A DNA stretch of 64,000 nt from CAWCQC01 sp963819905 (GTDB lineage: Bacteria > Actinomycetota > Thermoleophilia > Gaiellales > Gaiellaceae): the NCBI GenBank assembly GCA_963819905.1, contig CAWFXP010000012.1:248001-312000 (forward strand). Reading direction: 5' to 3'. How positions within the stretch are numbered: the first letter of the stretch is position 1; every line of letters starts with the position of its first letter. Under the pieces are notes generated by a model. The model searched no databases. It was not told the DNA's origin and saw only the letters and a program-made list of their open reading frames with translations. Shown piece after piece: positions 54,554 through 64,000 of the stretch. Made by a program: the position numbers and the translations under genes.

Positions 54554-57256
54554 CTAGCTCTCGTCTCCTTCGACGGCAACCGGCTCGGCCTCGGAATCTG
54601 CGGCGGCCACGGCGGTTGCCGCCGCCGGCTTCTTGCGGCCTCGCCCGCCGCGCGTGCCCCGCCGCGTCTTCTTCTTCGGCGGCTCGCCCGCGCCGTTCTC
54701 GGACGGGTCGCCGTCGGCCCCGATCGGCACGACGGGCTTCTCGGAGACGGCCTCGGCGACGTCCGCCTCGGCGGCCGAGCCGTTCGTCGCAGCGGCCGGT
54801 TTCTTGCGCCCGCGACCGCCGCGGGTTCCGCGCCGCGTCTTCTTCTTCTTGACAGGCTCACCGTCGACGGACTCGGCGACGACGTCGCCTGTTGCCTCTG
54901 GCTCGCTCACCTCGGCGGCTGCGTCCGCCGGCACGTCCTCGGGCGGAGTCGCCTCGGAGACCACGGCGGCGGGCTTCTTCCTTCCCCGGCCGCCACGCGT
55001 CCCGCGCCGGGTCTTCTTCTTCGGAGGCGTCTCGGCGTCCGACGTCGCCGCTGCAACCGCTTCCTCGGCCTCGCTCTCCGGCTCGGCTTCAGCCGCGGGC
55101 TCCTCGGCCGCCTTGGTGGCGGGAGCGGGCTTCTTGCGAGACCGGCCGCCGCGCGTGCCGCGTGGCGTGCGCTTCTTCAGCGACTCGAGCGCCTCTTCCT
55201 CACCCTCCTCGGCCACTGCCCCCGCCTCGACCGGCGCCTCGACCGCCTCGACGCCGGCTAGGCCCGCGTAGGCGACCGTTCGCGTGGCGCGCTCGATCCG
55301 GACGCTCACGGTCTCGCCGACGCGGCTCGCGGCGCCTCCGACCGCGATGACGTAGCCGTCGAGCCGTGCGATCGCATCCTCGGGATGCCGTAGGTGCACT
55401 TCCTCCAGGCGAACGTCCAGCTCGTCTCCGGCCGCGACGGGGAGCGCCTTCGGCTCGATCTCCGAGGCCTTGCCTTCGGCCAGGACGGCGAAGTGGTCGT
55501 CGGGCAGGTCGTCCTTCGTCTCGAACGCGAACAGCCTCCCCGTCTCGTCCTCGACGGCGGCCAACCGCGAGCCGCCGGGGCCGATCAGGATGGCTGCCAC
55601 GTGCGGCGGAAGCTCGACGAGGAACGCCTCCGACGGCGACGTCGCCGCGAGACGGCGCAGGCGCCGTTCGGCATCGACGGCAAGCGTCTCCTCCGAGACG
55701 ACGATGCCGCCTCCCTCGCAGACGGGACAGCGCGTGGTGAGGATCTCGCGCGGTCCGTCGGTCACGTTCTGCCGGGTCATCTCGACGAGGCCGAGCGGCG
55801 AGATCTCGACGACGTAGGTCTTCGTGCGATCGCGCTCGAGCTCCCGCTTGAGCGCCTCCTCGACCTCCGCCCGGTTCTTCGGGTTCGCCATGTCGATGAA
55901 GTCGATGACGATGATCCCGCCGATGTCCCGGAGCCGAAGCTGGCGGACGATCTCCTTCGCCGCCTCGAGGTTGTTCTTCGTGATCGTGTCCTCGAGCCTC
56001 GCAGTGGAGCCCCGGCCCCTCGAGCCCACGAACCGCCCGGTGTTCACGTCGATGACGGTGAACGCCTCGGCGTAGTCGAACACGAGGTAGCCGCCGGAAG
56101 GAAGGTCGACCCTGCGGTCGAGCGTCGAGCGGACGGCCGCTTCGACGCCCGAGCTCTCCATCAGCGAGTCGGTCTCCCGGTACCACTCGACCTTGCCGGC
56201 AAGCTCCGGGGACGTCCGCTTCAGGTACGAGACGATGCGGCGGTACGTGCGCTCGTGGTCGACGGCCAGGCGCTCGAAGTCGCGCAGGAAGAGATCGCGG
56301 ACGACGCGCAGCGGGAGCTCGGCCTCGCGATAGACGAGGGTGGGCGCCTTCGCGCGGCCCGCCCGTCCCTTGATCGTCGACCAGAGCTTGCGCAGGAAGG
56401 CGAGGTCGCCGAACAGCTCCTCCTCGGAGGCTCCCTCGGCCGCGGTGCGGACGATGATGCCCCCCTCGGGCAGCTCGAGCCCCTTGCAGATGGCCTTCAG
56501 ACGCTCCCGCTCGTCGTCGTCGAGCCGGCGCGACACGCCGATCCCGTCGCCGTACGGCACGTAGACCAGGAACCGCCCGGGCAGGGAGATCTCGGTGGTG
56601 AGCCGCGCGCCCTTGGTCCCCATCGGGTCCTTGACGGCCTGGACGAGCACCTCCTCCCCGCGCTTGATCAGCTCCTGGATGCGCTTGCCGTGGCGCTTGC
56701 CTTCGAGCTCGGGAACGACGATCTCGTCGACGTACAGGAAGCCGTTCTTCTCGAGCCCGATGTCGACGAACGAGGCCTCCATCCCGGGCAGGATGTTGTC
56801 GACGAGGCCCTTGTAGACGTTGCCTGCGATCGACCTGCGGCCGGGTCGCTCGAGGTACACCTCGACGGGGCTGCCGTCCTCGAGGACAGCGACGCGCTGC
56901 TCGCCGACGTCGATGGAGACGAGCATCTGCTTCGCGACCTTCGGGAGCGACGACTTCTTCGGCGTCGTCGTCCGGCGCCGCGTGCGCGTGGTCTTCGGCT
57001 TTTCGGTCGCGGCCTTCGTCGGCTTCTCGGCCGCGACCTTCGCGCGCCGCGCCGGCGCCTTCCCGGCGGCCTTGGCCTCCTCCGCCGGCTTCTTCGTACT
57101 TCTGCCACCCCGCGTCCCACGACGGCGGGGGGCAGGCTTCGGCTCAGCGTCTCCGCTCTTAGCCTGGGCTGGTAGCTCCTCGCTTCTGGACGTGTCCTGG
57201 GCGGCTGCCTCCTCGGGCGCCTTGCCCTGCGCCTTGCGGCGAAACCACGTGCGCAC
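54554..57256 (-). CDS. rng: Ribonuclease E/G family endoribonuclease with RG-rich extensions
   Basis: A 900-residue protein. The GTG start follows AAGGAGG by 5 bp. There is a basic N-terminal extension of about 110 residues, then the S1-containing catalytic core (QMLVSIDVGEQRVAVLEDGS, SFVDIGLEKNGFLYVDEIV), metal-site strands (AFTVIDVNTGRFVG, GGIIVIDFIDMANPKNRAEV) and the zinc-link RCPVCEGGG. The C-terminal 240 residues carry four RGTRGGRxRKKPA modules in acidic Ala/Glu linkers. Such enzymes begin mRNA decay and process rRNA/tRNA. The 181 bp upstream is gene-free and may be an autoregulatory leader. Confidence 0.94.
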   Translation of the reverse strand: MRTWFRRKAQGKAPEEAAAQDTSRSEELPAQAKSGDAEPKPAPRRRGTRGGRSTKKPAEEAKAAGKAPARRAKVAAEKPTKAATEKPKTTRTRRRTTTPKKSSLPKVAKQMLVSIDVGEQRVAVLEDGSPVEVYLERPGRRSIAGNVYKGLVDNILPGMEASFVDIGLEKNGFLYVDEIVVPELEGKRHGKRIQELIKRGEEVLVQAVKDPMGTKGARLTTEISLPGRFLVYVPYGDGIGVSRRLDDDERERLKAICKGLELPEGGIIVRTAAEGASEEELFGDLAFLRKLWSTIKGRAGRAKAPTLVYREAELPLRVVRDLFLRDFERLAVDHERTYRRIVSYLKRTSPELAGKVEWYRETDSLMESSGVEAAVRSTLDRRVDLPSGGYLVFDYAEAFTVIDVNTGRFVGSRGRGSTARLEDTITKNNLEAAKEIVRQLRLRDIGGIIVIDFIDMANPKNRAEVEEALKRELERDRTKTYVVEISPLGLVEMTRQNVTDGPREILTTRCPVCEGGGIVVSEETLAVDAERRLRRLAATSPSEAFLVELPPHVAAILIGPGGSRLAAVEDETGRLFAFETKDDLPDDHFAVLAEGKASEIEPKALPVAAGDELDVRLEEVHLRHPEDAIARLDGYVIAVGGAASRVGETVSVRIERATRTVAYAGLAGVEAVEAPVEAGAVAEEGEEEALESLKKRTPRGTRGGRSRKKPAPATKAAEEPAAEAEPESEAEEAVAAATSDAETPPKKKTRRGTRGGRGRKKPAAVVSEATPPEDVPADAAAEVSEPEATGDVVAESVDGEPVKKKKTRRGTRGGRGRKKPAAATNGSAAEADVAEAVSEKPVVPIGADGDPSENGAGEPPKKKTRRGTRGGRGRKKPAAATAVAAADSEAEPVAVEGDES
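54629..55175. repeat. Four diverged copies of an RG-box repeat in rng
   Basis: On the minus strand, copies at about 54629-54677, 54805-54852, 54974-55024 and 55131-55175 each encode (K)KTRRGTRGGRGRKKPA or a close variant. A fifth, N-terminal copy (RRRGTRGGRSTKKPA) lies near 57090-57130. Spacers differ in sequence and length but are all acidic, so the basic boxes look conserved by selection and not by recent duplication. Confidence 0.8.
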
Positions 57257-57437
57257 GCAATCCTCCTTGCGCGCTGCCGTCGACTCCGCTGAGATCCCGC
57301 TGAGGGAGAGCGATTGATGTCACGGTGCGCGCCTCGTCTGTCGTTTCGGTCGAGATTCCGCTCGCCCGATCCGGGCCCGGTGCTCTCGAATGTCGCCCCG
57401 AAGCGTATCAGCGGCCTCCTCCGCCGCCCCTCGGCCG

Positions 57438-58238
57438 TTACCGCTCGAGCTTCGCGATCGCCGCCTTGCCGACGGCGTGCGTCCCGCTGAAGGCGACGGC
57501 GGCACGGACGGGGAGCGCGAAGGGGACGAAACCGAGAGCCGTCCGCGCGAGCGCCCGAAACCCGAGCCCTGCGCCCACGACGCCGGCAAGCATGAGCAGC
57601 CGCGCCTGCTGGTCGTCCACACCGTAGGCGTCGGCAAGGCGGCGCACCATGCGCATCTGGTTCAGCGTGAGGATCGGCATGTCGGCTCCCGGCACGAAGA
57701 CCGCGGCGCCGATGAGCGCGTTCTTCTTCGCGTAGGACGAGACGAGGCGGCGCGCGACGTGCGGGCGCAGAATGGGCAGCTCCCGGGCGAGCGGGTGTGC
57801 CTCGTCGCCCGCTCGGGCCGCGATCCTGCCGGCCACCCCGCCGACGGCGTCGGCGTCGAGCTCGGTCGCGTGCACGACGTCGGTCGCCTTGACGTACGGC
57901 AGGACCCGCTCCCGGCCGACGAAGCCGACGGCGAGGCAGACCAGCGGCAGCTGCGCCCGATCTCCGGCCCGGAGCATCGCCTCGTCGTCGGGGCCGAGGT
58001 CGCCGGCGACGACGTGAACGAGGACCGAGCCGGCCGTCTCCTCGAGCTCGCCGAGCCCGACGCGCCGCACGAGCCCTGGCTCGCCGCCTGCACCGAGAGC
58101 CGCCGCCAGCTCGTCGGCGAGCGGCCCTGCCCCCGAGACGAGCACGGGGAGCGGTTCCTCCACGTCTGCCCGGAGCTCGCGCACCATCCCCGGCAGCATG
58201 GCGGTCGCCCAGCCGACGCCGGCGCGGAGGCGGCTCAC
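57438..58238 (-). CDS. DUF697-like membrane protein coupled to rodA
   Basis: A 266-residue protein. GTG at 58236-58238 overlaps the rodA stop by 4 bp. Residues about 15-160 form a soluble alpha/beta region (LPVLVSGAGPLADELAAALG, VLVHVVAGDLGPDDEAML, LPLVCLAVGFVGRERVLPYV). The C-terminal part (AKKNALIGAAVFVPGADMPI, LTLNQMRMVRRLADAYGVDD) matches the DUF697 pattern, followed by two hydrophobic segments. DUF697 domains elsewhere are attached to GTPases; the first half here looks like a GTPase relic with no P-loop. Function unknown; coupling suggests a link to wall elongation. Confidence 0.65.
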   Translation of the reverse strand: MSRLRAGVGWATAMLPGMVRELRADVEEPLPVLVSGAGPLADELAAALGAGGEPGLVRRVGLGELEETAGSVLVHVVAGDLGPDDEAMLRAGDRAQLPLVCLAVGFVGRERVLPYVKATDVVHATELDADAVGGVAGRIAARAGDEAHPLARELPILRPHVARRLVSSYAKKNALIGAAVFVPGADMPILTLNQMRMVRRLADAYGVDDQQARLLMLAGVVGAGLGFRALARTALGFVPFALPVRAAVAFSGTHAVGKAAIAKLER

Positions 58239-59419
58239 CGCTGCCCCGCCAGGCGGCCGCGAGCATGGATGGCCTGCAGCAATCCGACCATCGCGAGCAT
58301 GGTGATCATCGAGCTGCCGCCGAAGCTGATGAAGGGCAGCGTGATGCCGGTGATCGGCGCGATGCCGACCGTCATCCCGACGTTCAGGAACACCTGGAAG
58401 ACGAGCACGGAGACGATCGCGCCGGCGACCACTGCAGAGAAGAGGCTGTTCGCGATCGGGATCACCTTGATCCCGCGCCAGATGAGGAGGGCGTAGAGAA
58501 GGAGCAGGATCGACGCGCCGAGGAAGCCGCGCTGCTCGGCCAGGGAGGCGAAGACGAAGTCGGTCGCGTGCTCGGGCAGGTAGTTGAGATTCGTCTGGGT
58601 GGCGCCCTCGACGCCTCGGCCGTCGAGCCCGCCCGCACCCACGGCGGTGACCGACTGGTTGACGTTGTACGTCGTCCCGCTCGGGTCGGCATCCGGATGG
58701 ATGAACCCGATCAGACGATCCATCTGGTACGGCTTCAGCACCTCGATCCCGGCGTTCGGAAGGAACCAGAGCACGGCCACCGCCACGGCCGCGACCACCA
58801 GCGCGAGGACGGCGAGGTGCAGCCAGCGGACGCCTGCGAAGTACAACAGCCCCGTGAGCGCCGCGCACCAGACGAGGGCCGTGCCGAAGTCCGGCTGGAA
58901 GAAGACGAGCAGGATCGGCCCGGCCGCGATTCCCACCGCTGCGAGGACGACCCAGGCGCGGTCGATCTGGCGCGCCCGGTCGGCGAGGAACGCCCCGATC
59001 AGGACGATGAACGCGATCTTCCCGATCTCGGACGGCTGGAGCTGGAAGAAGCCGAGGTCGATCCAGCGCCGGGACCCGCGAACGTCGTCACCGAGGGCGT
59101 ACACCGCGAGGATCAGGGCGATCGTCACGCCGAAGAGGACGTACCGCCAGCGGCGCAGGAGCTCGGGGTCGAGCGCGGTCATGACCCCCAGGGCGACGAC
59201 GCCGATCCCGACGTAGATGCCCTGGCGGACGAGGAAGTAGTCCGGGTTCCCCGCGACGTCGTCCCGCGTGACCGCCTGCACGATCCAGAGGCCGTAGGCG
59301 ACGAGACCTGCGACCGCGGCCAGCATCAGGTAGTCGAGCTGCCGCAAGAAGTGGCCGACGTCCGTCCCGAGGTGGCGCGCGTGCGGCCGCGCCTGCCAGA
59401 TGCCCGGCTCGATCGCCAT
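58235..59419 (-). CDS. rodA: Peptidoglycan glycosyltransferase RodA (SEDS family)
   Basis: A 394-residue membrane protein with about ten helices. SEDS marks: DDVRGSRRWIDLGFFQLQPS, EIGKIAFIVLIGAFLADRA, QPDFGTALVWCAALTGLLYF, LPEHATDFVFASLAEQRGFL and GITLPFISFGGSSMITMLAM. It polymerises lipid II glycan strands with its partner PBP2 encoded just upstream (1-bp overlap). Specific to lateral wall growth in rod cells. Confidence 0.93.
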   Translation of the reverse strand: MAIEPGIWQARPHARHLGTDVGHFLRQLDYLMLAAVAGLVAYGLWIVQAVTRDDVAGNPDYFLVRQGIYVGIGVVALGVMTALDPELLRRWRYVLFGVTIALILAVYALGDDVRGSRRWIDLGFFQLQPSEIGKIAFIVLIGAFLADRARQIDRAWVVLAAVGIAAGPILLVFFQPDFGTALVWCAALTGLLYFAGVRWLHLAVLALVVAAVAVAVLWFLPNAGIEVLKPYQMDRLIGFIHPDADPSGTTYNVNQSVTAVGAGGLDGRGVEGATQTNLNYLPEHATDFVFASLAEQRGFLGASILLLLYALLIWRGIKVIPIANSLFSAVVAGAIVSVLVFQVFLNVGMTVGIAPITGITLPFISFGGSSMITMLAMVGLLQAIHARGRLAGQR

Positions 59420-61416
59420 CAGTCCGACTCCACCTGGATGATCTCGCCGGCCGGCGTCTGGAAGTGCTCCTCGAACACCTTGAGCGCGGCGGGCGCCGCC
59501 GCCTCACCGCCGTGGCCGCCGTTCTCGATGACGACGCACACCGCGATCGTCGGTTCGTCCGTCGGGCCGTAGCCGCACCACCAGGACTGATCCATCAAGC
59601 GCGAGAACGGCTTCGTGAGGCCAAGGTACCCGGGCGGAAGGGTGACGTACTTCTCTGCCGTCCCCGTCTTGCCGGCGATCGAGATCGGGTAGTTCCCGAA
59701 GACGCCGTACGACGTCCCGTAGTAGGCGTCGTGGGTTGCCTGATAGAGGCCTTCCTGGACGGCCTGGATGGCGGAGGCGGGCAGGCCGATGTCGCGCGGC
59801 GCCTTCCCGGCGAAGCTCCGCAGGACGACGGAGTCCTCCCCGTCCGCAGCGGGCTGCTCGATCGACTTGACGACGTGGGGCTCGACGAGGCGCCCACCGT
59901 TCGCGATAAGCGAGTAGAAGCGCGTCATCTGGATCGGGGTGACGAGCAGGTCACCCTGCCCTATGGCGAGCTGGACGGAGTCACCGCTCGTCCACAGCCT
60001 GTCGATCTCCGTCTTGAAGTACCTCTTGCGCCACGCCGGCGTAGGGACGAGCCCGACGTTCTCCGGCCCGACGTCGACGCCGCTCCGCTTGCCGAAGCCC
60101 ATCTTGCGCGCCCACTCCTGCAGCGGGCTTCGCTTCTGGGCGTAGAAGATCTTCCCGACCTCGTAGAAGTACGTGTCACACGAGTTCGCGAGGGCGGTGC
60201 GCAGGCTCATCGGCTCGTTCACGAACTCGTCCCAGTTCTTGAAGGTCTGGCCGTCGACCACGAGCTCGCCCTGGCACTGGAAGACCTCGTCCGCGCTGAC
60301 CAGGCCGTCCGCAAGAGCGGCCAGGGCGGTCACCGGCTTGAACACCGAGCCGGCCGGGTAGACGCCGTTGATCGCGCGGTTCAGCATCGGGTAGTTGTTC
60401 GCCGCGCTCTCGTCGACGCCGAAGAGCTCCTGCAGGCGCTTCGCGTCGGGCGTGCCGGCGAACGTCTTCGGGTCGTAGTCGGGACCCGAGGCGAACGCGA
60501 GCACCTCACCGTTGCGCGGGTTCATCGCCACGATCGCGCCGCCGTTCGCCGCCCAGTTGCCGTTTCCGCGCGCGAGCCTCATCCCGTAGAGGAGCGCATC
60601 CTCCGCCGCCCGTTGGAGGTTGGCGTCGATGGTGAGCCGAACGGCGTAGCCGGCCTTCGGCAGCTTGCTCGGCTGGGGGTCGCTCTGCCGGCGGCCGAGA
60701 GCGTTCACCCGCATCTGCCCGACACCGGGCTCCCCGCGGAGATAGCTGTCGTAGGCGGCCTCGATCCCGGACTTGCCGATCCGGTCGCCGCCCGCGTACG
60801 CCGAGCCCAGCTGCTTCAGCTCTTCGGGGGAGATCTCCCCCACGTAGCCGAGGAGGTGAGACGCGAGCGCGCCGTCCTCGTATCGGCGAAGCTGCGTGTG
60901 GGTGATGTACACGCCCGGGAACTCGGTCCGGTGCTCCGACAGGTAGTCGGCCTTCGCGTCGCGGACGCTCGTCTTGACGATCACCGGCGTCAGCGGGTCG
61001 CCCTCGAGCGCCTGCACCTTCCGGCGAAGCTGCCCGACGGGAATCTCGAGAACCTCGGCGAGGCGGGCGGTCACCGTGCCGAGCTGCCCCTGCGGCACGT
61101 ACGCCGGCCAGAGCTGTACGACCGTGCCGGGAACGTTCGTGACGAGCGGCTCGCCGTCGCGGTCGAGCACCGGGCCGCGCGGCGGCTGGAGCCTGAACGT
61201 CCGGATCTGGTTGTCACGCGCCTCGCGCTGGTACTCGTTGCCGGAGATCACCTGCAGCGCCCACAGCCGGAAGAAGAGAACGGCGAAGACGGCGACCGCG
61301 ACGACGCCGAGGATCGCAAGCCGGATCGCCATCTTCGGCGTGAACCGGTAGGGCTCCCCGACCCTCGGATCGCGCGGGAGGAATCGATCGGAGCCGGGCC
61401 ACTCGCCGCTAGACAA
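59419..61416 (-). CDS. mrdA: Penicillin-binding protein 2 (class B transpeptidase)
   Basis: A 665-residue protein from TTG at 61414-61416, overlapping the mreD stop by 8 bp. One N-terminal helix (AIRLAILGVVAVAVFAVLFF) is followed by a pedestal domain (LQPPRGPVLDRDGEPLVTN) and the transpeptidase with SxxK (YPAGSVFKP), SxN-type SCD (ANSCDTYFYEVG) and KTG (AGKTGTAEK). It cross-links glycan made by RodA. The longer upstream frame to 61473 is mreD out of frame. Confidence 0.93.
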   Translation of the reverse strand: MSSGEWPGSDRFLPRDPRVGEPYRFTPKMAIRLAILGVVAVAVFAVLFFRLWALQVISGNEYQREARDNQIRTFRLQPPRGPVLDRDGEPLVTNVPGTVVQLWPAYVPQGQLGTVTARLAEVLEIPVGQLRRKVQALEGDPLTPVIVKTSVRDAKADYLSEHRTEFPGVYITHTQLRRYEDGALASHLLGYVGEISPEELKQLGSAYAGGDRIGKSGIEAAYDSYLRGEPGVGQMRVNALGRRQSDPQPSKLPKAGYAVRLTIDANLQRAAEDALLYGMRLARGNGNWAANGGAIVAMNPRNGEVLAFASGPDYDPKTFAGTPDAKRLQELFGVDESAANNYPMLNRAINGVYPAGSVFKPVTALAALADGLVSADEVFQCQGELVVDGQTFKNWDEFVNEPMSLRTALANSCDTYFYEVGKIFYAQKRSPLQEWARKMGFGKRSGVDVGPENVGLVPTPAWRKRYFKTEIDRLWTSGDSVQLAIGQGDLLVTPIQMTRFYSLIANGGRLVEPHVVKSIEQPAADGEDSVVLRSFAGKAPRDIGLPASAIQAVQEGLYQATHDAYYGTSYGVFGNYPISIAGKTGTAEKYVTLPPGYLGLTKPFSRLMDQSWWCGYGPTDEPTIAVCVVIENGGHGGEAAAPAALKVFEEHFQTPAGEIIQVESD

Positions 61417-61930
61417 CCACGAACTCCCGGTCGCGCCGCGCGGGCGGCGGGAAGAGGAGCCGGCAGAGCGCATAGACCGGAACCGCGAGGATCAGGTTGA
61501 GGGCGAGCGAGGGCAGGATCACGCGGCCTACCACGGTACCCACCGGTACCGACTCGCCGAGCAGCAGATGGAGGACCATCGAGGCCACCCCCATGCCGAT
61601 CGTGAGCAGCGTGACCGCGATCAGGATGCGGGCGAGCTGGTTGCGGCGATGGCTCGTCGCCTCGCCGAGCCGTCCCGCCCAGTAGCCGCCGAGGGTGAGC
61701 AGGAGCGACGTGAGCCCGAGCGTCCCGAGCGTCCCGACGTCGACGATCAGCCCTGCGAAGAAGCCTGCGCAGGCGCCGAAGATCGGGCCGCGGAGAAGGG
61801 CGATCCCGACGATGCAGAGCAGCGTGATGTCCGCCCGGCCCTCCGCCAGCTCGAACGCGTTCACGATCGACACCTGGGCGATCGCTGCGACCGCGATGAG
61901 CGCCGCCGCCTTCACCGTGTCGGCGATCAT
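61409..61930 (-). CDS. mreD: Rod shape-determining protein MreD
   Basis: A 173-residue, very hydrophobic protein with about five helices (AALIAVAAIAQVSIVNAFEL, GACAGFFAGLIVDVGTLGTL, LGLTSLLLTLGGYWAGRL). MreD is poorly conserved, but size, the GxxxGFFAGLxxD segment and position between mreC and PBP2 make the call safe. ATG overlaps the mreC stop by 4 bp. Confidence 0.88.
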   Translation of the reverse strand: MIADTVKAAALIAVAAIAQVSIVNAFELAEGRADITLLCIVGIALLRGPIFGACAGFFAGLIVDVGTLGTLGLTSLLLTLGGYWAGRLGEATSHRRNQLARILIAVTLLTIGMGVASMVLHLLLGESVPVGTVVGRVILPSLALNLILAVPVYALCRLLFPPPARRDREFVVV

Positions 61931-62763
61931 CGCTTCCCGGCGAGGATCACGACCTCGGAGAGGGAGTCGAAGTCCACGAACGGCTCGACCTGGATCCGCT
62001 TGAACAGGTCGATGTCCTGCTGCCCCACCGCCGACACGGTGCCGATCGGGATCCCGCGCGGATAGAGGGACGCCAGGTCTCCTTCCTGCCAACCCGAGGT
62101 CACGATCGTGTTGCCGACCTCGATCTCCTGCGCCTTGTCCACCCGGTCGAGGACGAGCCCGCCGCTGCTCGACGGCGCCGGCGCGATCACGCCGCGCGCC
62201 TGCGTTTGGAGATCGAGCGCGGAGACGGCGATCGACTGGTCGGTGAGGAGCGTGACCTGCGAGGCGCCGGACGAGACCTTGGTCACCTTCCCGACGAGCC
62301 CGTCGGCCGTGACGACCGGATCGTTCAGCGCGACCCCGTCGTCCGAGCCCGCGGCCACCAGGAGCTGCTGGTCGTACGGTGTCGGCGGTTGGGCGATGAC
62401 GCGCGTCGTGACCGGCGTGAAGTCCTCGGGGAAGCGGGGCCCGTCGACGAACGCGAGCGTCTCGCGGAGGCTCTGGTTCTCCTCCGCCGCCGTCTGGTAG
62501 AGGACGAGCTCGTCGCGCAGGGCCTGCAGCTGTGCCTCCAGCGCGTCTCGCTCGGCCTTGGCGTCGGCGAGGTCGGAGACGTAGCCGTAGGCGTCCTGGA
62601 ACGGCCGCGCGATCCGCTCGCCCGCCACCTGGAACGGCGTCAGGACTGCCAGCCCGAGCTTCTGCGCGCCGTGGAGCGCCCCCTCGTCGTCCTCGCGGAG
62701 ATAGACGGTCAGGAGGGCGAGCGAGACCACGACGAGGATGCCTGCAACGAGGCGTCGCGCCAT
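61927..62763 (-). CDS. mreC: Rod shape-determining protein MreC
   Basis: A 278-residue protein: N-terminal helix (LVAGILVVVSLALLTVYL), a coiled coil (DLADAKAERDALEAQLQALR), and two beta domains (VTTRVIAQPPTPYDQQLLVA, GLVGKVTKVSSGASQVTLLT). It links MreB filaments with PBP2/RodA outside the membrane. ATG at 62761-62763 is preferred because AAGGG lies 5 bp upstream and the helix starts at once; an ATG at 62847 would add 28 unlikely residues. Confidence 0.92.
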   Translation of the reverse strand: MARRLVAGILVVVSLALLTVYLREDDEGALHGAQKLGLAVLTPFQVAGERIARPFQDAYGYVSDLADAKAERDALEAQLQALRDELVLYQTAAEENQSLRETLAFVDGPRFPEDFTPVTTRVIAQPPTPYDQQLLVAAGSDDGVALNDPVVTADGLVGKVTKVSSGASQVTLLTDQSIAVSALDLQTQARGVIAPAPSSSGGLVLDRVDKAQEIEVGNTIVTSGWQEGDLASLYPRGIPIGTVSAVGQQDIDLFKRIQVEPFVDFDSLSEVVILAGKR

Positions 62764-62880
62764 GACGCCCTTCGCTCGGTGAGAGGAGCTCGGCGGGCGC
62801 GGAAACGCGCCCAGCCTGGAGATCCGTGCTGTTCGTTGCCGTGGCACGGGTGATTAAGTGTAGGTAAGGCCCCGGGGGGA

Positions 62881-62957
62881 CCGGGCGGGACAGGTCCCAC
62901 CCCTACGAGACCGATGCACCGCCCTCGCGACCGTAGGGGCCGGACCTGTCCGGCCCT
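62881..62957. repeat. Inverted pair of REP-like palindromes between mreB and mreC
   Basis: GGGCGGGACAGGTCCCACCC with CCTAC at its right end (62883-62906) faces GTAGGGGCCGGACCTGTCCG and onward (62933-62953). These are the same family as the cluster at 11.4-11.8 kb, but with the GTAGGGG ends turned inward. They lie in the 200-bp gap between the mreB stop and the mreC start, inside what is otherwise a tight operon. Confidence 0.8.
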
Positions 62958-62963
62958 TCAGGT

Positions 62964-63977
<1,014 letters not shown>

Positions 63978-64000
63978 GTCCCGGCCGCCCAGGCCGCCCA

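Noticed and set aside
54629..55175. CRISPR-like or mobile repeats in rng
   Set aside because: The four units are diverged, in-frame protein repeats with acidic coding spacers.

Overview
The window is dense, GC-rich bacterial chromosome (about 68-70 percent G+C by eye), almost wholly coding, with a housekeeping gene set. MreBCD-RodA, a ComEC/ComEA pair, a five-gene branched-chain amino-acid transporter, GTG/TTG starts and 4-bp ATGA/GTGA overlaps fit a deep-branching Actinomycetota, plausibly class Thermoleophilia (Gaiellales-like). That placement is inferred from gene style and not from a marker-gene tree. I see no prophage, insertion sequence, CRISPR array or defence island.

Layout. 1-6.8 kb: envelope and repair genes (TMEM175-like channel, PH-domain membrane protein, GH3-like protein, phosphoesterase, uvrB, secreted subtilase). 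6.8-14.4 kb: lytic transglycosylase, coaE and rpsA in one run, a divergent S9 peptidase, a 0.5-kb non-coding stretch full of palindromic repeats, and polA. 14.4-21.2 kb: livK-livH-livM-livG-livF, a membrane-anchored protein and tRNA-Leu(CAA). 21.3-38.4 kb: pfkA, convergent with a 16-kb run of minus-strand genes from murJ to a trpC-like gene: murJ-lepA-hemW-hrcA-dnaJ-prmA-mtaB-HIT-yqeY, then phoH-ybeY-dgk/PAP2-cdd-era-M3 peptidase-deoC-trpC-like. Most neighbours in it overlap by 4 bp. 38.5-43.7 kb: rpsT, an EamA transporter, holA, comEC, comEA. 43.8-51.5 kb: FAD oxidoreductase, universal stress protein, SDR dehydrogenase, a long inverted repeat, leuS, plsC-like acyltransferase, histidine kinase, tRNA-Ala(GGC). 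51.6-57.3 kb: rsfS, nadD, obgE, rpmA, rplU, RNase E/G. 57.4-64 kb: the rod-shape cluster mreB-mreC-mreD-PBP2-rodA plus a translationally coupled DUF697-like gene.

The genes serve ribosome biogenesis and tRNA modification (rpsA, rpsT, rplU, rpmA, era, ybeY, obgE, rsfS, lepA, mtaB, prmA, rng), lateral-wall synthesis (mreBCD, PBP2, rodA, murJ), DNA replication and repair (polA, uvrB, holA), DNA uptake (comEC, comEA) and amino-acid import (liv).

Four points need a second look. First, four genes (S8 peptidase, S9 peptidase, polA, M3 peptidase), and perhaps plsC, are each split by what reads as one extra nucleotide. The uniform sign suggests assembly indels more than gene decay. Second, three conserved genes (HIT, prmA, rsfS) have no ATG/GTG/TTG where homology puts the start, but each has an in-frame CTG there. 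Third, a dispersed palindromic repeat family with compensatory stem changes lies at 11.4-11.8 kb and between mreB and mreC. Fourth, a 20-bp perfect inverted repeat encloses a 129-bp core between two convergent genes. I found no clearly new multi-gene system; the best leads are the degenerate TrpC paralogue coupled to deoC and the DUF697-like gene coupled to rodA.
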